Below, in pieces: positions 1 through 9,166 of a DNA stretch of 64,000 bases; the stretch's first letter is position 1; each line of letters opens with the position of its first letter. The position numbers and the translations under genes are program-made. A model generated the notes under the pieces. That model was not told the DNA's origin, made no database searches, and saw only the letters and a list, made by a program, of their open reading frames with translations. The stretch covers positions 1-64,000 of the forward strand of contig LJDB01000047.1 of assembly GCA_001983455.1 (NCBI GenBank). The letters are read 5' to 3'. Source of the DNA: Candidatus Epulonipiscium fishelsonii. Its GTDB lineage: Bacteria; Bacillota; Clostridia; Lachnospirales; Cellulosilyticaceae.

Positions 1-116
1 CTTATTTGGTAGTTGGCATAATTATATAAATTTTTAGTTTTAAATGCATATTCATCAATAATCTTATATAATTCATTTGACTTTTTTATATGATGTTTTT
101 CTACTCTTAATTCCAT
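1..116 (-). CDS. tnpB: IS605/IS607-type TnpB, N-terminal end only (runs off window)
   Basis: This is the first 38 codons of an OrfB/TnpB protein; the rest lies beyond base 1. The translation begins MELRVEKHHIKKSN and continues to KTKNLYNYANYQIR, matching the usual TnpB opening (basic residues, then the K-N-L-Y-N-x-A-N-Y motif). The start is the ATG at 116-114, with an AGGAG site eight bases upstream. TnpB proteins are RNA-guided nucleases carried by IS605/IS607 elements. The gene follows directly after the decayed tnpA, the usual IS607 order. Whether tnpB is intact, and where its guide RNA and the element end lie, cannot be seen here. Confidence 0.75.
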   Translation of the reverse strand, partial: MELRVEKHHIKKSNELYKIIDEYAFKTKNLYNYANYQI

Positions 117-128
117 TAAGTTTGTCTC

Positions 129-665
129 CTAATCCAAATTTATGTCGTTTAACACCTCTCTTAATTTATTTATTTTTCTTTTTGAATATAATTTCACACT
201 ATAACAATGTAATAAACTAACTATTTCTTCAAATATCTCTTAAATAAATAATAAAATAGTTCAAATCCAATCCTTGATATTCTATCTTTATAAGTTATTA
301 CTACTCTTTCTACTTTTCCATTTATTATTTCTTCTAACATCTCAAAAAACTGATTTCTATCTTTAAAACTCATTCCACTTGCAATATCTTGGGATATTTT
401 AGATACTTGATATACATTTGTAGCCGCAAATCTTTTAAGCAATTCGATTTGATTAATTAAATCTTTTTTTACTTATTTGTTGAAACTCTGGCATATAAAT
501 ACGTTTTTCTTTCTATTCCTTTATTAAATATTTTATAAACATCATCTTTATTATAATCATAAAATCCATTATGCAATTGTTCTACTCTAATTAAACCTGT
601 TTTTACATATTTACTTAAAGTAGGCTAGTTATTCTTAATAACTCTAATACTTATTTTCCTTTCAT
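129..665 (-). pseudogene. tnpA: IS607-family serine recombinase tnpA, decayed
   Basis: This is a remnant of the small serine recombinase that moves IS607-type elements. Conceptual translation gives a MerR-like DNA-binding head (PTLSKYVKTGLIRVEQLHNG), then the catalytic YLYARVS segment with the nucleophilic serine, then the VVITYKDRISRIGFELF core. At least four lesions are visible: a TAA at codon 5, a one-base loss just before PTLSKY, a TAA right after the ARVSTNK segment (likely from CAA), and an internal deletion after LFKRY. Beyond the deletion, LYSKRKINKLREVLNDINLD and a TAG at 129 look like the authentic C-terminus. The ATG at 665 keeps an AAGGAGG site. The gene cannot make a working recombinase; the longest open piece (221-442) is only part of it. 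Confidence 0.75.
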
Positions 666-802
666 AAAAATATCCTCCTTTTTCGGATTGTTTCCTATTT
701 CAGAGGACTTAAAACACTTTTTAATATTATTTTTTAATTTTTTTAACAAAGTTATTTATAATGTTGTATTATATAAATATTAGAGTTCATACCCCTTACC
801 TC

Positions 803-1516
803 CTAGTTGTTTTCTTTGGAACTAGCTACGTATTTTTTAGTCAAACGCACTATCATAATTATTGGTACTTTTTCATCTCGAAACGGTATTTCATAAAATC
901 CATCTATGCAAAAGCCTGTGTCAAACGCCACATTAAAAATATCTGCTATTGAGCGATGATAATAGTTTTGCAATGATGGCTGGCCTTTAACAGCAATCCC
1001 CTTGTTTATGCAACTTGTAAAGTAATCATCATTTTCATAAGTAAAGCAAGGATGATGCGTAGCAAACACAAATATTCCTTCTTGCTCAAGCATATCATAT
1101 ACAGCTTTAAAAAGAGGTGCTATTTTTGAGATATCCATTATTGCCATATTTGCTACAGCTTTTGTAAACAGTCTATCTCTTTTTAATTTAATTACGTCAT
1201 CATACTTTGTTGCATCACAAACTATAAACTCGACTTTATCCAAAATATCTTTCCTACGTTTAATAGCCAGCTCTATCATTTTGTTGCTATAATCAAATGC
1301 TATCACTTTTGCACCTTGTTTTGCCATTCTTTCTGAATAATTTCCATTACCACAAGCAATATCTAGTACAAAATCATTCTGATTTATATCCATCAATTTT
1401 TCTACACTAGGTCTTACTAAATCTCTATGAAAATAATTTGATTCATCTCCCATGTAGTTATCCCAAAATTCAGCATTTAATTCCCAAGCTACTAATCCAT
1501 TTTCATCAAAATCCAT
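803..1516 (-). CDS. class I SAM-dependent methyltransferase
   Basis: Soluble methyltransferase of about 237 residues. The SAM-binding motif I, VLDIACGNGNY, lies at about residues 50-60, followed by the acidic post-I strand ending AFDYS and a VANMAIMDI-type motif, all typical of the Methyltransf_25/UbiE-like fold. The target of methylation cannot be told from sequence. The start was set at the ATG at 1516 because a GAGGTG site sits just upstream of it; the frame is open 20 codons further up but without a better site. The gene stands alone, convergent with the IS607 remnant and divergent from secA. Confidence 0.8.
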   Translation of the reverse strand: MDFDENGLVAWELNAEFWDNYMGDESNYFHRDLVRPSVEKLMDINQNDFVLDIACGNGNYSERMAKQGAKVIAFDYSNKMIELAIKRRKDILDKVEFIVCDATKYDDVIKLKRDRLFTKAVANMAIMDISKIAPLFKAVYDMLEQEGIFVFATHHPCFTYENDDYFTSCINKGIAVKGQPSLQNYYHRSIADIFNVAFDTGFCIDGFYEIPFRDEKVPIIMIVRLTKKYVASSKENN

Positions 1517-1663
1517 TTCGTTCACCTCTTTTTTCAGATTATCTTTGAGCAGTATATCATATCTAAAATGCACCATTCAAGTGTAAGGTATTTAAAGATT
1601 TAATTTTGGCCTTGTCATAATAATCTATTTATAAGATAATAATAGTATTTTAAGATAACACTA

Positions 1664-1780
1664 AAGGGAGGGCTGAAAGGAATATTAGAAAGTGAATTTC
1701 TTTCAGCCCTAAAGTGGCCAGTCTCTTATTCTACAAATATGGCAATCATTTAGGTAAAAAGAGACCATTGACCTCTTATT
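1664..1780 (+). promoter_or_regulatory. structured 5' leader of secA (two hairpins)
   Basis: Upstream of secA lies a perfect 11-bp inverted repeat, AGGGCTGAAAG at 1669-1679 against CTTTCAGCCCT at 1700-1710, not followed by a T run. A second, weaker stem pairs GTCTCTT (1721-1727) with AAGAGAC (1759-1765). The position in the leader suggests an RNA control element for secA or a processed stem, but I recognise no known riboswitch consensus. Confidence 0.4.
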
Positions 1781-1807
1781 AATTTGATTTAACTAAGGAA
1801 AGAGAAG

Positions 1808-4390
1808 GTGAAAAATTTGAAAAACTTGGTAAACAAGATTTTTGGTAATCATTCACAACGTGAGTTGAAGAAAATTGAAACAATAGTCCAAAAGATTGAA
1901 TCATATGATGAACAAATACAGCAATTGACAGATGAACAATTAAAAAATAAAACCGAAGAATTTAAGACACGTTTTGAGCAAGGTGAATCCTTAGATAGTA
2001 TTTTGCCAGAAGCATATGCAGTCTGTAGAGAGGCAGCTTGGAGAGTTTTAAAAATGAAACACTACCGTGTGCAGTTGATGGGAGGAATAATTCTTCATAA
2101 TGGCCGTATTGCTGAAATGAGAACAGGAGAAGGTAAAACACTAGTTGCTACTTTGCCATCTTATCTTAATGCACTAACAGGCAAAGGGGTGCATATTGTA
2201 ACAGTAAATGACTACTTGGCGGCTCGTGACGCAGAAGAAATGGGTCAAGTACACAACTTTTTAGGTTTAAAAGTAGGATGTATAGTAAGTAATATGGATA
2301 ATAGCAAGAGACGTGAAGCTTATAATTGCGATATTACTTATGGAACGAATAATGAATTTGGGTTTGACTATCTAAGAGATAATATGGTATTGTATGCAGA
2401 AGAGATGGTGCAAAGAGACCTAAATTATGCAATCATTGACGAGGTTGACTCAATATTGATTGACGAAGCAAGAACTCCTCTTATAATATCTGGAAGTGGG
2501 ACAAAGTCAACTCATCTTTATAAAGCAGCTGACATATTTGTTAGGAGACTAAAAAAAGGCCAACTTCTTGGAGAAGAAAACGCAATGAGCACGTTAATGC
2601 GTGAAGAGATTGAAGAAGAAGGAGATTTTATTGTTGATGAAAAGCAAAGGTCTGTTACGCTAACAGCGGATGGTGTAAAAAAAGCTGAGCAATATTTTGG
2701 TATTGAAAACCTTGCTGACCCTGAAAATATGGAAATTCAGCATCATATTACTATTGCTTTAAAAGCACATAACCTTATGCATTTAGAAAAAGACTATATT
2801 GTGGATGAAAAAGGTGAAATTGTTATTGTTGATGAGTTCACTGGGCGACTTATGGATGGGCGTAGATATTCTGATGGACTTCATCAAGCAATTGAAGCAA
2901 AAGAAGGTGTTGAAGTTAAGAAAGAAAGTCGTACACTAGCTACTATAACTTATCAAAACTACTTTAATAGGTACGCAAAAAAAGCAGGAATGACAGGGAC
3001 TGGACAAACGGAGGAAACTGAACTTAGAGATATTTATGGTATGGACGTTATAGTAATTCCTACAAACATGCCAGTTATACGTAATGATAATCCAGATATT
3101 GTGTTTAAAACAGAGGCAGCAAAATTTAACGCTGTAATTGAAGACATAAAAAATTCGTATGAAAAGAAACAACCAGTACTAGTTGGGACAGTTACTATTG
3201 ACACTTCTGAACATTTAAGTAAACTGCTAAAAAAAGAAGGCATTAAGCACAAAGTATTAAATGCGAAGTATCATGCTCAAGAGGCTGAAATTGTGTCAAT
3301 GGCTGGTAAAAAAGGAGCAATTACTATTGCTACAAATATGGCTGGTAGAGGGACGGACATTAAGCTTGAAGAAGGAGTTCAAGAACTAGGCGGATTAAAA
3401 ATCATTGGTACAGAACGCCATGAATCAAGACGTATAGACAACCAGCTAAGAGGTCGTTCAGGCCGTCAAGGTGACCCTGGAGAATCAAGATTTTATCTTG
3501 CACTTGAAGACAACTTAATGAGATTATTTACACCAGAAGCTACACTAAAAATGTTTGATACGCTAGGACTTCCAGACGATGAACCTATTGAACATAAAAT
3601 TTTAAGTAAAGCTATACAAAGAGCACAGTCTCGTGTTGAAAATAATCACTATGGAGCACGTAAACACGTTCTTGAATATGACCGTGTTATGAATGAACAA
3701 CGTGAAGTTATGTATGCTGAACGCTATAAAGTTCTTAAAAACGAAAATTTAAGAGACAACGTATTAATTATGACTAAAAACGTAATAAATCGTGTTGTTG
3801 ATAATGCAATATCAGGTACAGAAAATCCAAGGGATTGGGATTTACCTATGATGTTTGAGCATTTAAACACTATTATTCCTTTTGGAGAAATTGAAATTAA
3901 AGAAGACGAAATCCAAAATTTAAATAGTGACAAATTTAAGGAAATGCTTTATGAAAAAGCTCTTAAATTATATGAGGAAAAAGAAGCCGAGCTTGGCGAA
4001 CAAATACGTGAAATCGAAAGGGTTATAATGTTAAAAGTAATTGACCAAAAATGGATGGACCATCTTGACAATATGGACCAAATGCGACAAGGAATTAATC
4101 TTCAAAGTTATGGTCAACGAAACCCTTTGGTTGAATATAAATTTTTAAGTTATGATATGTTTGAGGAAATGACAGAGAACATACAGCAAGAAACTGTTAA
4201 AGGAATTTTCCATGTTCGTATCGCTAACAAAGATATGAAACGTGAAGCAGTAGTTAAGCAGACTACAACAAATCATCAAGACACTAGTCTTGGAAACAAA
4301 CCTCAAGTAAAAGGACCTACAATTGGACGAAATGATCCCTGTCCATGTGGTAGCGGTAAAAAATACAAAAACTGTTGTGGACAATCATAA
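1808..4390 (+). CDS. secA: protein translocase ATPase SecA
   Basis: SecA is the motor ATPase that pushes preproteins through the SecYEG channel at the cytoplasmic membrane. The 860-residue product is full length. The Walker A motif MRTGEGKT is at about residues 104-111, the Walker B/DEAD-like [13 protein letters not shown] follows, and the second nucleotide-binding fold has the [11 protein letters not shown] and [10 protein letters not shown] motifs. The C-terminus ends in the zinc-binding SEC-C signature with cysteines near 845, 847, 856 and 857, which in the family binds SecB or the ribosome. The start is either the GTG at 1808, with AAGGA upstream, or the TTG at 1817, which has an AAGGTGA site and would give the more usual opening MKNLVNKIF. 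prfB follows 85 bases downstream. Confidence 0.96.
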   Translation: MKNLKNLVNKIFGNHSQRELKKIETIVQKIESYDEQIQQLTDEQLKNKTEEFKTRFEQGESLDSILPEAYAVCREAAWRVLKMKHYRVQLMGGIILHNGRIAEMRTGEGKTLVATLPSYLNALTGKGVHIVTVNDYLAARDAEEMGQVHNFLGLKVGCIVSNMDNSKRREAYNCDITYGTNNEFGFDYLRDNMVLYAEEMVQRDLNYAIIDEVDSILIDEARTPLIISGSGTKSTHLYKAADIFVRRLKKGQLLGEENAMSTLMREEIEEEGDFIVDEKQRSVTLTADGVKKAEQYFGIENLADPENMEIQHHITIALKAHNLMHLEKDYIVDEKGEIVIVDEFTGRLMDGRRYSDGLHQAIEAKEGVEVKKESRTLATITYQNYFNRYAKKAGMTGTGQTEETELRDIYGMDVIVIPTNMPVIRNDNPDIVFKTEAAKFNAVIEDIKNSYEKKQPVLVGTVTIDTSEHLSKLLKKEGIKHKVLNAKYHAQEAEIVSMAGKKGAITIATNMAGRGTDIKLEEGVQELGGLKIIGTERHESRRIDNQLRGRSGRQGDPGESRFYLALEDNLMRLFTPEATLKMFDTLGLPDDEPIEHKILSKAIQRAQSRVENNHYGARKHVLEYDRVMNEQREVMYAERYKVLKNENLRDNVLIMTKNVINRVVDNAISGTENPRDWDLPMMFEHLNTIIPFGEIEIKEDEIQNLNSDKFKEMLYEKALKLYEEKEAELGEQIREIERVIMLKVIDQKWMDHLDNMDQMRQGINLQSYGQRNPLVEYKFLSYDMFEEMTENIQQETVKGIFHVRIANKDMKREAVVKQTTTNHQDTSLGNKPQVKGPTIGRNDPCPCGSGKKYKNCCGQS

Positions 4391-4419
4391 TGCGATTTGA
4401 TTAAACAAAATATATACAA

Positions 4420-4443
4420 AGGCGAACAAATAACTGTTCGCCT
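4420..4443 (+). terminator. hairpin between secA and prfB
   Basis: AGGCGAACA at 4420-4428 pairs with TGTTCGCCT at 4435-4443 across a six-base loop. There is no T run after the stem, so it may be an attenuator or an RNA-processing stem rather than a full intrinsic terminator; secA and prfB are often co-transcribed. Confidence 0.4.
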
Positions 4444-4475
4444 GATTAAACAATAAAATAGAAGGACGTGAAAAA

Positions 4476-5580
4476 ATGTTAGAATTAGAGCAACTAAAGC
4501 AAACACTAGTTCCTTATGGAAAACAAATTACCGAAATGGGGAACTCACTTTGACGTTGCTAAAATACAATCTCAAATAGTAGAACTAGAACAAAAGTCTA
4601 GTGAACCAGATTTTTGGAATGACATGGACAATGCTCAAAAGGTATTGCAAAATTTAAAATCGCTTAAAGACAGTTTGGATAGATACAACAAACTAGTTGG
4701 AATGTACGAAGATTCCTTAACCATGATTGATATGGGTATAGAGGAACAGGATGAAGAGATGATGGCAGAAGCTATATCTGAAGCAAATGCATTCAAGGAA
4801 TACTTTGATGAATTTCGTACCTCTACTTTATTGGATGGTGAGTATGACAAAAATAATGCAATCTTAACCTTACATTCTGGAGCAGGAGGAACAGAAGCAT
4901 GTGATTGGAACTTAATGCTTTTTAGAATGTATGGCAAATGGGCAGACTCAAAAGGATATAAAGTGCAAGTAATTGATATGCAAGATGGAGATGAAGCAGG
5001 AATAAAATCCGTTACCTTACAAATTAATGGAGAAAATGCATATGGATACCTTAAAGCTGAAAAAGGCATTCATAGACTAGTAAGAATTTCGCCTTTTGAC
5101 TCATCAGGGAGAAGACACACTTCATTTGCTTCTTGTGATGTAATGCCTGAACTTAGTGATGACGTTAAGGTTGATATAAATCCTGAAGATTTAAGGATTG
5201 ACACATATCGTTCCTCTGGGGCTGGCGGTCAACATGTAAATACTACTGACTCTGCCGTAAGAATTACACACCTTCCAACTGGAATTGTAGTGCAGTGTCA
5301 AAACGAACGTTCACAAATTCAAAATAAAGATAAAGCTATGCAAATGTTAAAATCAAAATTGTTTCAAAAAGAACGAGAAGACCAACTAGCTAAACTTGAC
5401 GGTATTCGTGGTGAGAAAAAAGAAATTGGTTGGGGTAGTCAAATACGCTCATATGTTTTTCATCCATATAATATGGTAAAAGACCACAGGACATCGCAAG
5501 AAACAGGGAACACTGGAGCAGTTATGGATGGTGATATTGACAAATTTATTAGTGCATACTTATCTTGGATACATCAGTAA
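4476..5580 (+). CDS. prfB: peptide chain release factor 2, with programmed +1 frameshift
   Basis: RF2 recognises UAA and UGA stop codons and triggers peptide release on the ribosome. Translation starts at the ATG at 4476 (GAAGGACGTG upstream) and reads 25 codons to an in-frame TGA at 4551-4553. The sequence there is CTT TGA C with a GGGG Shine-Dalgarno-like stretch a few bases before it, the classic autoregulatory +1 slip site. Slipping by one base resumes at GAC 4552 and gives 367 residues, the normal RF2 length. The anticodon-like SPF motif ([12 protein letters not shown]) and the catalytic GGQ motif (residues about 250-252) are present. An ORF beginning at the internal ATG at 4516 is only the downstream frame, not the real start. 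Confidence 0.95.
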
Positions 5581-5589
5581 TAAGTGGTA

Positions 5590-5615
5590 TAGGGGCGAAC
5601 TTCGCTCCCAAATCC
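5590..5615. terminator. possible hairpin between convergent prfB and MATE gene
   Basis: An imperfect stem (GGGGCGAA against TTCGCTCCC, one bulge) sits between the convergent genes. It lacks a T run on either side, so the terminator call is weak. Confidence 0.25.
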
Positions 5616-5623
5616 ACCTATTG

Positions 5624-6961
5624 TTAGGAATAAATTAAGCCTTGTTTAAGCTCCAATTTATTTTTATTTTTCATAAAATATAGTCCAATCAAAAATGTCA
5701 TAGCTTCTGCAAAAGGAACTACAGCCCAAACGCCATTAACACCAAATATTTTTGGAAGTATAGTTATTCCCATTAGAATAAATATTAATCCACGACTTAT
5801 TGCAAGCAAAATAGATGAACGAGCATCCCCAATTGAAGTGAAATACCCTGCTGTTATAATGTTAAATCCGTTTAATAAAAGTGCAAATGCATATATTTTT
5901 GATCCACTAGTTGCAAACTCTATCATTTCTTGATTTCCATCCGCAAATAGTCCTACTAAAGCTTCTCCAAAAATAGTAAGCACTAGGAATAGTCCTGTAC
6001 TTATTGTAATTTGGATTAAATATGATAATTTCATTGTTTCAACAACTCTTCCATGATTTTTTGAGCCAAAGTTATAACTTATAATTGATGCTATTCCATC
6101 TGATATTCCAAATATTAGCATTAATCCAAATGTAGCTAAATATGAAATTGCTGTAAAACTTGCAACTCCTTCAACCCCTGATATTTCCATAAATGTTATG
6201 TTAAACATAAACGTTGCAATGGCTGCGGAAGCTGCCGTAATTCCTTCTGAAGAACCATTGTATAATACAGGTCCTAATATTTTATATTTAAATTTTCCTT
6301 TTATCACTCCAATAACACTAGTTGGTTTTAATAAAGGCGGGGCAACTACAGCAAATGCTACAACATATGCAAGTCCTGTTGCAATCCCTGCTCCTGTTGT
6401 TCCCATTTCAAATATAGCTAAAAATATGTAATTCAAACTTATATTGACAATTGCACTAATAACGCTTCCTTTTAAGTATAGTTTTGGATTTCCTAAAACC
6501 CTATCAACAAACCCGAATAAAAACATCATACTATGAAAAGGAGCAAATAAGGCTATCATTTTTATGTAATTCCCAGAGTGTTGTATTAATTCACCTTCAG
6601 CACCTAGAGCTTTAGCTAGGGTAGTATTTCCTACAAATCCTGTTATTCCTATCAAAATTGAAAGTGTTCCTAAAAATATAAATGATGTCTTAAATGTATC
6701 TTGTGCATATTCCTCATTTCCAGCTCCCAAACTTCGAGCTATATAACTCATACTACCAATTACAACAATAAATATTATTCCAAAGAGAATTGAAACAAAC
6801 GGTGCTGCAATATTTATACTTGCCAAGCCTACTTCTCCAATAAATGTACCAACGAATATTCCGTCAATAATCGTTTGTATTCCTGATATAACTAAAGAAA
6901 TTATACTTGGTATAACAAATTGTATAAATAATTTATTTATTTTAGCCGTACCTAAATCCAT
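5624..6961 (-). CDS. MATE-family multidrug/metabolite exporter
   Basis: Integral membrane transporter of 445 residues with about twelve hydrophobic segments in two similar halves, the MATE plan: cation-driven export of drugs or metabolites. The N-terminus (GTAKINKLFIQFVIPSIISL) and the IIDGIFVGTFIGEVGLASIN segment resemble the MepA-like branch. Substrate cannot be predicted. The start at 6961 has AAAGGGCGG upstream. A second, more distant MATE gene lies at 58640. Confidence 0.88.
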   Translation of the reverse strand: MDLGTAKINKLFIQFVIPSIISLVISGIQTIIDGIFVGTFIGEVGLASINIAAPFVSILFGIIFIVVIGSMSYIARSLGAGNEEYAQDTFKTSFIFLGTLSILIGITGFVGNTTLAKALGAEGELIQHSGNYIKMIALFAPFHSMMFLFGFVDRVLGNPKLYLKGSVISAIVNISLNYIFLAIFEMGTTGAGIATGLAYVVAFAVVAPPLLKPTSVIGVIKGKFKYKILGPVLYNGSSEGITAASAAIATFMFNITFMEISGVEGVASFTAISYLATFGLMLIFGISDGIASIISYNFGSKNHGRVVETMKLSYLIQITISTGLFLVLTIFGEALVGLFADGNQEMIEFATSGSKIYAFALLLNGFNIITAGYFTSIGDARSSILLAISRGLIFILMGITILPKIFGVNGVWAVVPFAEAMTFLIGLYFMKNKNKLELKQGLIYS

Positions 6962-7101
6962 ATAATCCGCCCTTTCTAGGTTATCATAAAATTGAACTAG
7001 TATAACAAAAAAAATTCCACTACTTAGAGTAATGGCGTTGAACTAAAATACATCTTATAAAAACATTGTAGCAAATTCTTAATTAAATTTCAACTATCAT
7101 T

Positions 7102-7800
7102 TTAACTACCATTCTTGCTACAGTTGAAACTCATCTTTACACAAGCACCGCCAATACTAGTATTTGAAAAATTAATTTTGCTATTATGCAGTACCACTAT
7201 CTTTCTAACGATTTTAAGCCCAAGACCATGGTTTGCTTGCAAATTTAAATTTGAAGTATCTGATTTAAGCAATTTAAGTTTATCTTGGGAAAACCCATAT
7301 CCAGTGTCTTCTATTATTATATGAACTTCTTTCTTCTTATTACATGCCGATATATTAATTGCACATCCGTTGGGGTTATGTTTTAAGGAGTTTCTTATTA
7401 AATTTTGAATTAATCTTTTGAACAAATCTGCATCCCCCATTAGGAATATAGGTTTGTCAGGCAGCTGTAGTTCAAATTCATATTTTTCTTCCAAATCACA
7501 GTTGATTACATCTGCTAAAACTTCTCTAAGTATAGGTGCAACGGGAAATCGTTTTTTTTCTATATAATTAAAATCCAATTTATTTATTAAGTTTATATCA
7601 GCAATGGATTTTTTTATTAATTCACTTTGACTTTTAACAATAGAAAGTTGTTGCTGTTGTAGCTTGGTTAAGGTAGGGTCTTTTTCTAGTGTAGCTGAAT
7701 ATCCCAGAACCATTGAAAGAGGAGTACGTATATCATGTGCAACTCCTGCTATCCATTCTGCTCTTGCAAAATTACGTTCTTGATGCCATCTTTTGCTCAT
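7102..7800 (-). CDS. sensor histidine kinase, C-terminal catalytic part (gene interrupted)
   Basis: This 232-residue piece carries the kinase core: H-box ARAEWIAGVAHDIRTPLSM with the phospho-accepting His near residue 23, then an HATPase domain with N-box RNLIRNSLKHN and G-boxes IIEDTGYGF and GLGLKIV. In relatives this core is joined to an N-terminal membrane sensor through a second membrane helix and HAMP linker. Here the sensor is encoded by the upstream frame (7802-8275) and helix plus linker are missing. The ATG at 7800 has no Shine-Dalgarno site; it starts one base after the upstream TAA, so expression would depend on re-initiation. Without its membrane tether the kinase is probably inactive or unregulated. 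Confidence 0.75.
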   Translation of the reverse strand: MSKRWHQERNFARAEWIAGVAHDIRTPLSMVLGYSATLEKDPTLTKLQQQQLSIVKSQSELIKKSIADINLINKLDFNYIEKKRFPVAPILREVLADVINCDLEEKYEFELQLPDKPIFLMGDADLFKRLIQNLIRNSLKHNPNGCAINISACNKKKEVHIIIEDTGYGFSQDKLKLLKSDTSNLNLQANHGLGLKIVRKIVVLHNSKINFSNTSIGGACVKMSFNCSKNGS

Positions 7801-7801
7801 C

Positions 7802-8275
7802 TTATAACAAAAGTATTAAAGGTATCCTAGTCAAACTTTTTGGTGTCATATTAAGTTGCTGTTTCCATCTTGATAACCTAGGGTAAGCTAATACAAACAG
7901 TCCATCATCTCTAGTCCATACATCCACAGGATAATCTTTTAAATACCATCGTGAAAATGACGCAACATCTGTTAAACTATATTTGTCAGGAATATCACTA
8001 GGTTTATTATGCGACCACGTGACAACTCCTTGCTTGTTAATAAGTATCGCAAAACTACTATTTTGTTCAAGATGATTTAAGGCTACTGGATTAATGTAAT
8101 AAGTGTCGCCCAATAAAATTAAATCATCAGAATATGTTGATATTTTTACAACTTTTTCCTTATGATACATCATAGCAAGTATGGCATATAAAGAAATGTT
8201 AACTATAATGCTAATAATTATAATATTACATATTAATAGAGATATCCTTGTAATACCTTTATACAAATTGGTCAT
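7802..8275 (-). CDS. sensor histidine kinase, N-terminal membrane/sensor part
   Basis: The 157-residue frame begins with a membrane helix (residues about 10-35, LLICNIIIISIIVNISLYAIL) and continues with an extracellular sensor containing AILINKQGVVTWSHNKPSDIP and a YPVDVWTRDDGLFVLAYPRLS segment. This pattern is familiar from VanS-like kinases of Clostridia that control peptide-antibiotic transporters. The frame stops at 7802 right where the second membrane helix should start (SLTRIPLILLL then stop), so roughly 90 residues seem to be missing before the kinase core downstream. It overlaps the response regulator by four bases, the usual tight coupling. Confidence 0.65.
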   Translation of the reverse strand: MTNLYKGITRISLLICNIIIISIIVNISLYAILAMMYHKEKVVKISTYSDDLILLGDTYYINPVALNHLEQNSSFAILINKQGVVTWSHNKPSDIPDKYSLTDVASFSRWYLKDYPVDVWTRDDGLFVLAYPRLSRWKQQLNMTPKSLTRIPLILLL

Positions 8276-8982
8276 AGAGTTGTTTCCTTTGCTAGTCTAT
8301 ATCCAAGTCCACGAACTGTTACTAAATACCTTGGTTTTGAAGGGTTATCTTCTATTTTTTCTCTTAACTTACGAATATGAACCATCAGTGTATTTTCATA
8401 GCCATAATTTCCATCTTTCCAAACGGCATCACATAAATTATCTATAGTAACAATATTTCCTCTATTGTCTAGTAACTTCTTAAAAATAGCAAATTCCTTA
8501 GCAGTTAACTTATCTTGGACATTATTATAAGTTATAATATTTTTGTCCATATCTATAGTGCAGTCTCCCAACTGAATTGTATTTACCTTGTCATGTAATT
8601 GATGGTAAGTTCTACGCAGAACACTTTTTATTCTAAGCACAAGCTCTTCCGGCAAAAAAGGTTTAGTTATATAATCGTCAGCTCCAAGGCCAAGTCCTTT
8701 TAATCTGTTTTTATCTTCATCACGTGCTGAAACAAATATAATTGGAACACTAGTCATTGTATTAATCTTTGGAAATAAGTTAAATCCATCTATATCTGGC
8801 AACATACCATCAAGCAAAATAATATTAGAGTTAAATGTTTTTATGCATACTAACGCTTCTTGACCTGTTAAAGCAGTTTTTATATTGTTAAATCCGTCAA
8901 GTTCAAGTATCATTCTAGTCATTTCATTAAGCTTTACTTCATCATCAATAATAAGTATTTTTGCCTCGTGTAAATTATTCAT
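8272..8982 (-). CDS. OmpR/PhoB-family response regulator
   Basis: DNA-binding response regulator of 236 residues. The receiver domain (1-120) has the acidic pair IIDDE near the N-terminus, the phospho-accepting Asp in NIILLDGMLPDIDGF, and the conserved Lys in DDYITKPF. The C-terminal winged helix ends LREKIEDNPSKPRYLVTVRGLGYRL, the OmpR signature. It is the first gene of the two-component operon and diverges from the LanFEG-type transporter at 9167, whose promoter carries phased direct repeats suited to this family; it most likely activates that transporter. Confidence 0.92.
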   Translation of the reverse strand: MNNLHEAKILIIDDEVKLNEMTRMILELDGFNNIKTALTGQEALVCIKTFNSNIILLDGMLPDIDGFNLFPKINTMTSVPIIFVSARDEDKNRLKGLGLGADDYITKPFLPEELVLRIKSVLRRTYHQLHDKVNTIQLGDCTIDMDKNIITYNNVQDKLTAKEFAIFKKLLDNRGNIVTIDNLCDAVWKDGNYGYENTLMVHIRKLREKIEDNPSKPRYLVTVRGLGYRLAKETTL

Positions 8983-9080
8983 CTTTATCTCACCTTTAAT
9001 TTCTGTATTTTCTTCTACTTAATAATCATATTTATATTGTTGTTTATATACCAGGATTTTATTCGTGATAGGTGTTATGT

Positions 9081-9134
9081 TTAAGGTAATCTTAAGGTAG
9101 ATTTCATTTTACTTTAAGGTAGTAAGCTTATAAT
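9081..9134 (+). promoter_or_regulatory. response-regulator operator and promoter of the immunity transporter
   Basis: Three copies of TTAAGGTA lie at 9081-9088, 9092-9099 and 9114-9121. They are 11 and 22 bases apart, one and two helical turns, so all face the same side of the DNA, the arrangement bound by OmpR-type regulator dimers. A TATAAT box follows at 9129-9134; there is no good -35 box, as expected for an activated promoter in which the last repeat takes its place. The neighbouring response regulator gene is the obvious binder. Confidence 0.6.
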
Positions 9135-9166
9135 AAGTATATATAAAATCGAATTGGAGGCTTACA

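Noticed and set aside
761-952. Plus-strand open frame over the end of the methyltransferase gene
   Set aside because: No ribosome-binding site, no recognisable protein, and it is antisense to a well supported gene.
1664-1780. SecM-like arrest peptide or signal-recognition-particle RNA before secA
   Set aside because: No open frame with an arrest motif, and no resemblance to the conserved SRP RNA tip that I could see.
4516-4556. prfB as a shorter gene starting at the ATG at 4516, or as a nonsense mutant
   Set aside because: The upstream frame from 4476 has a proper ribosome-binding site and ends in the canonical CTT TGA C slip site, so this is normal recoding.
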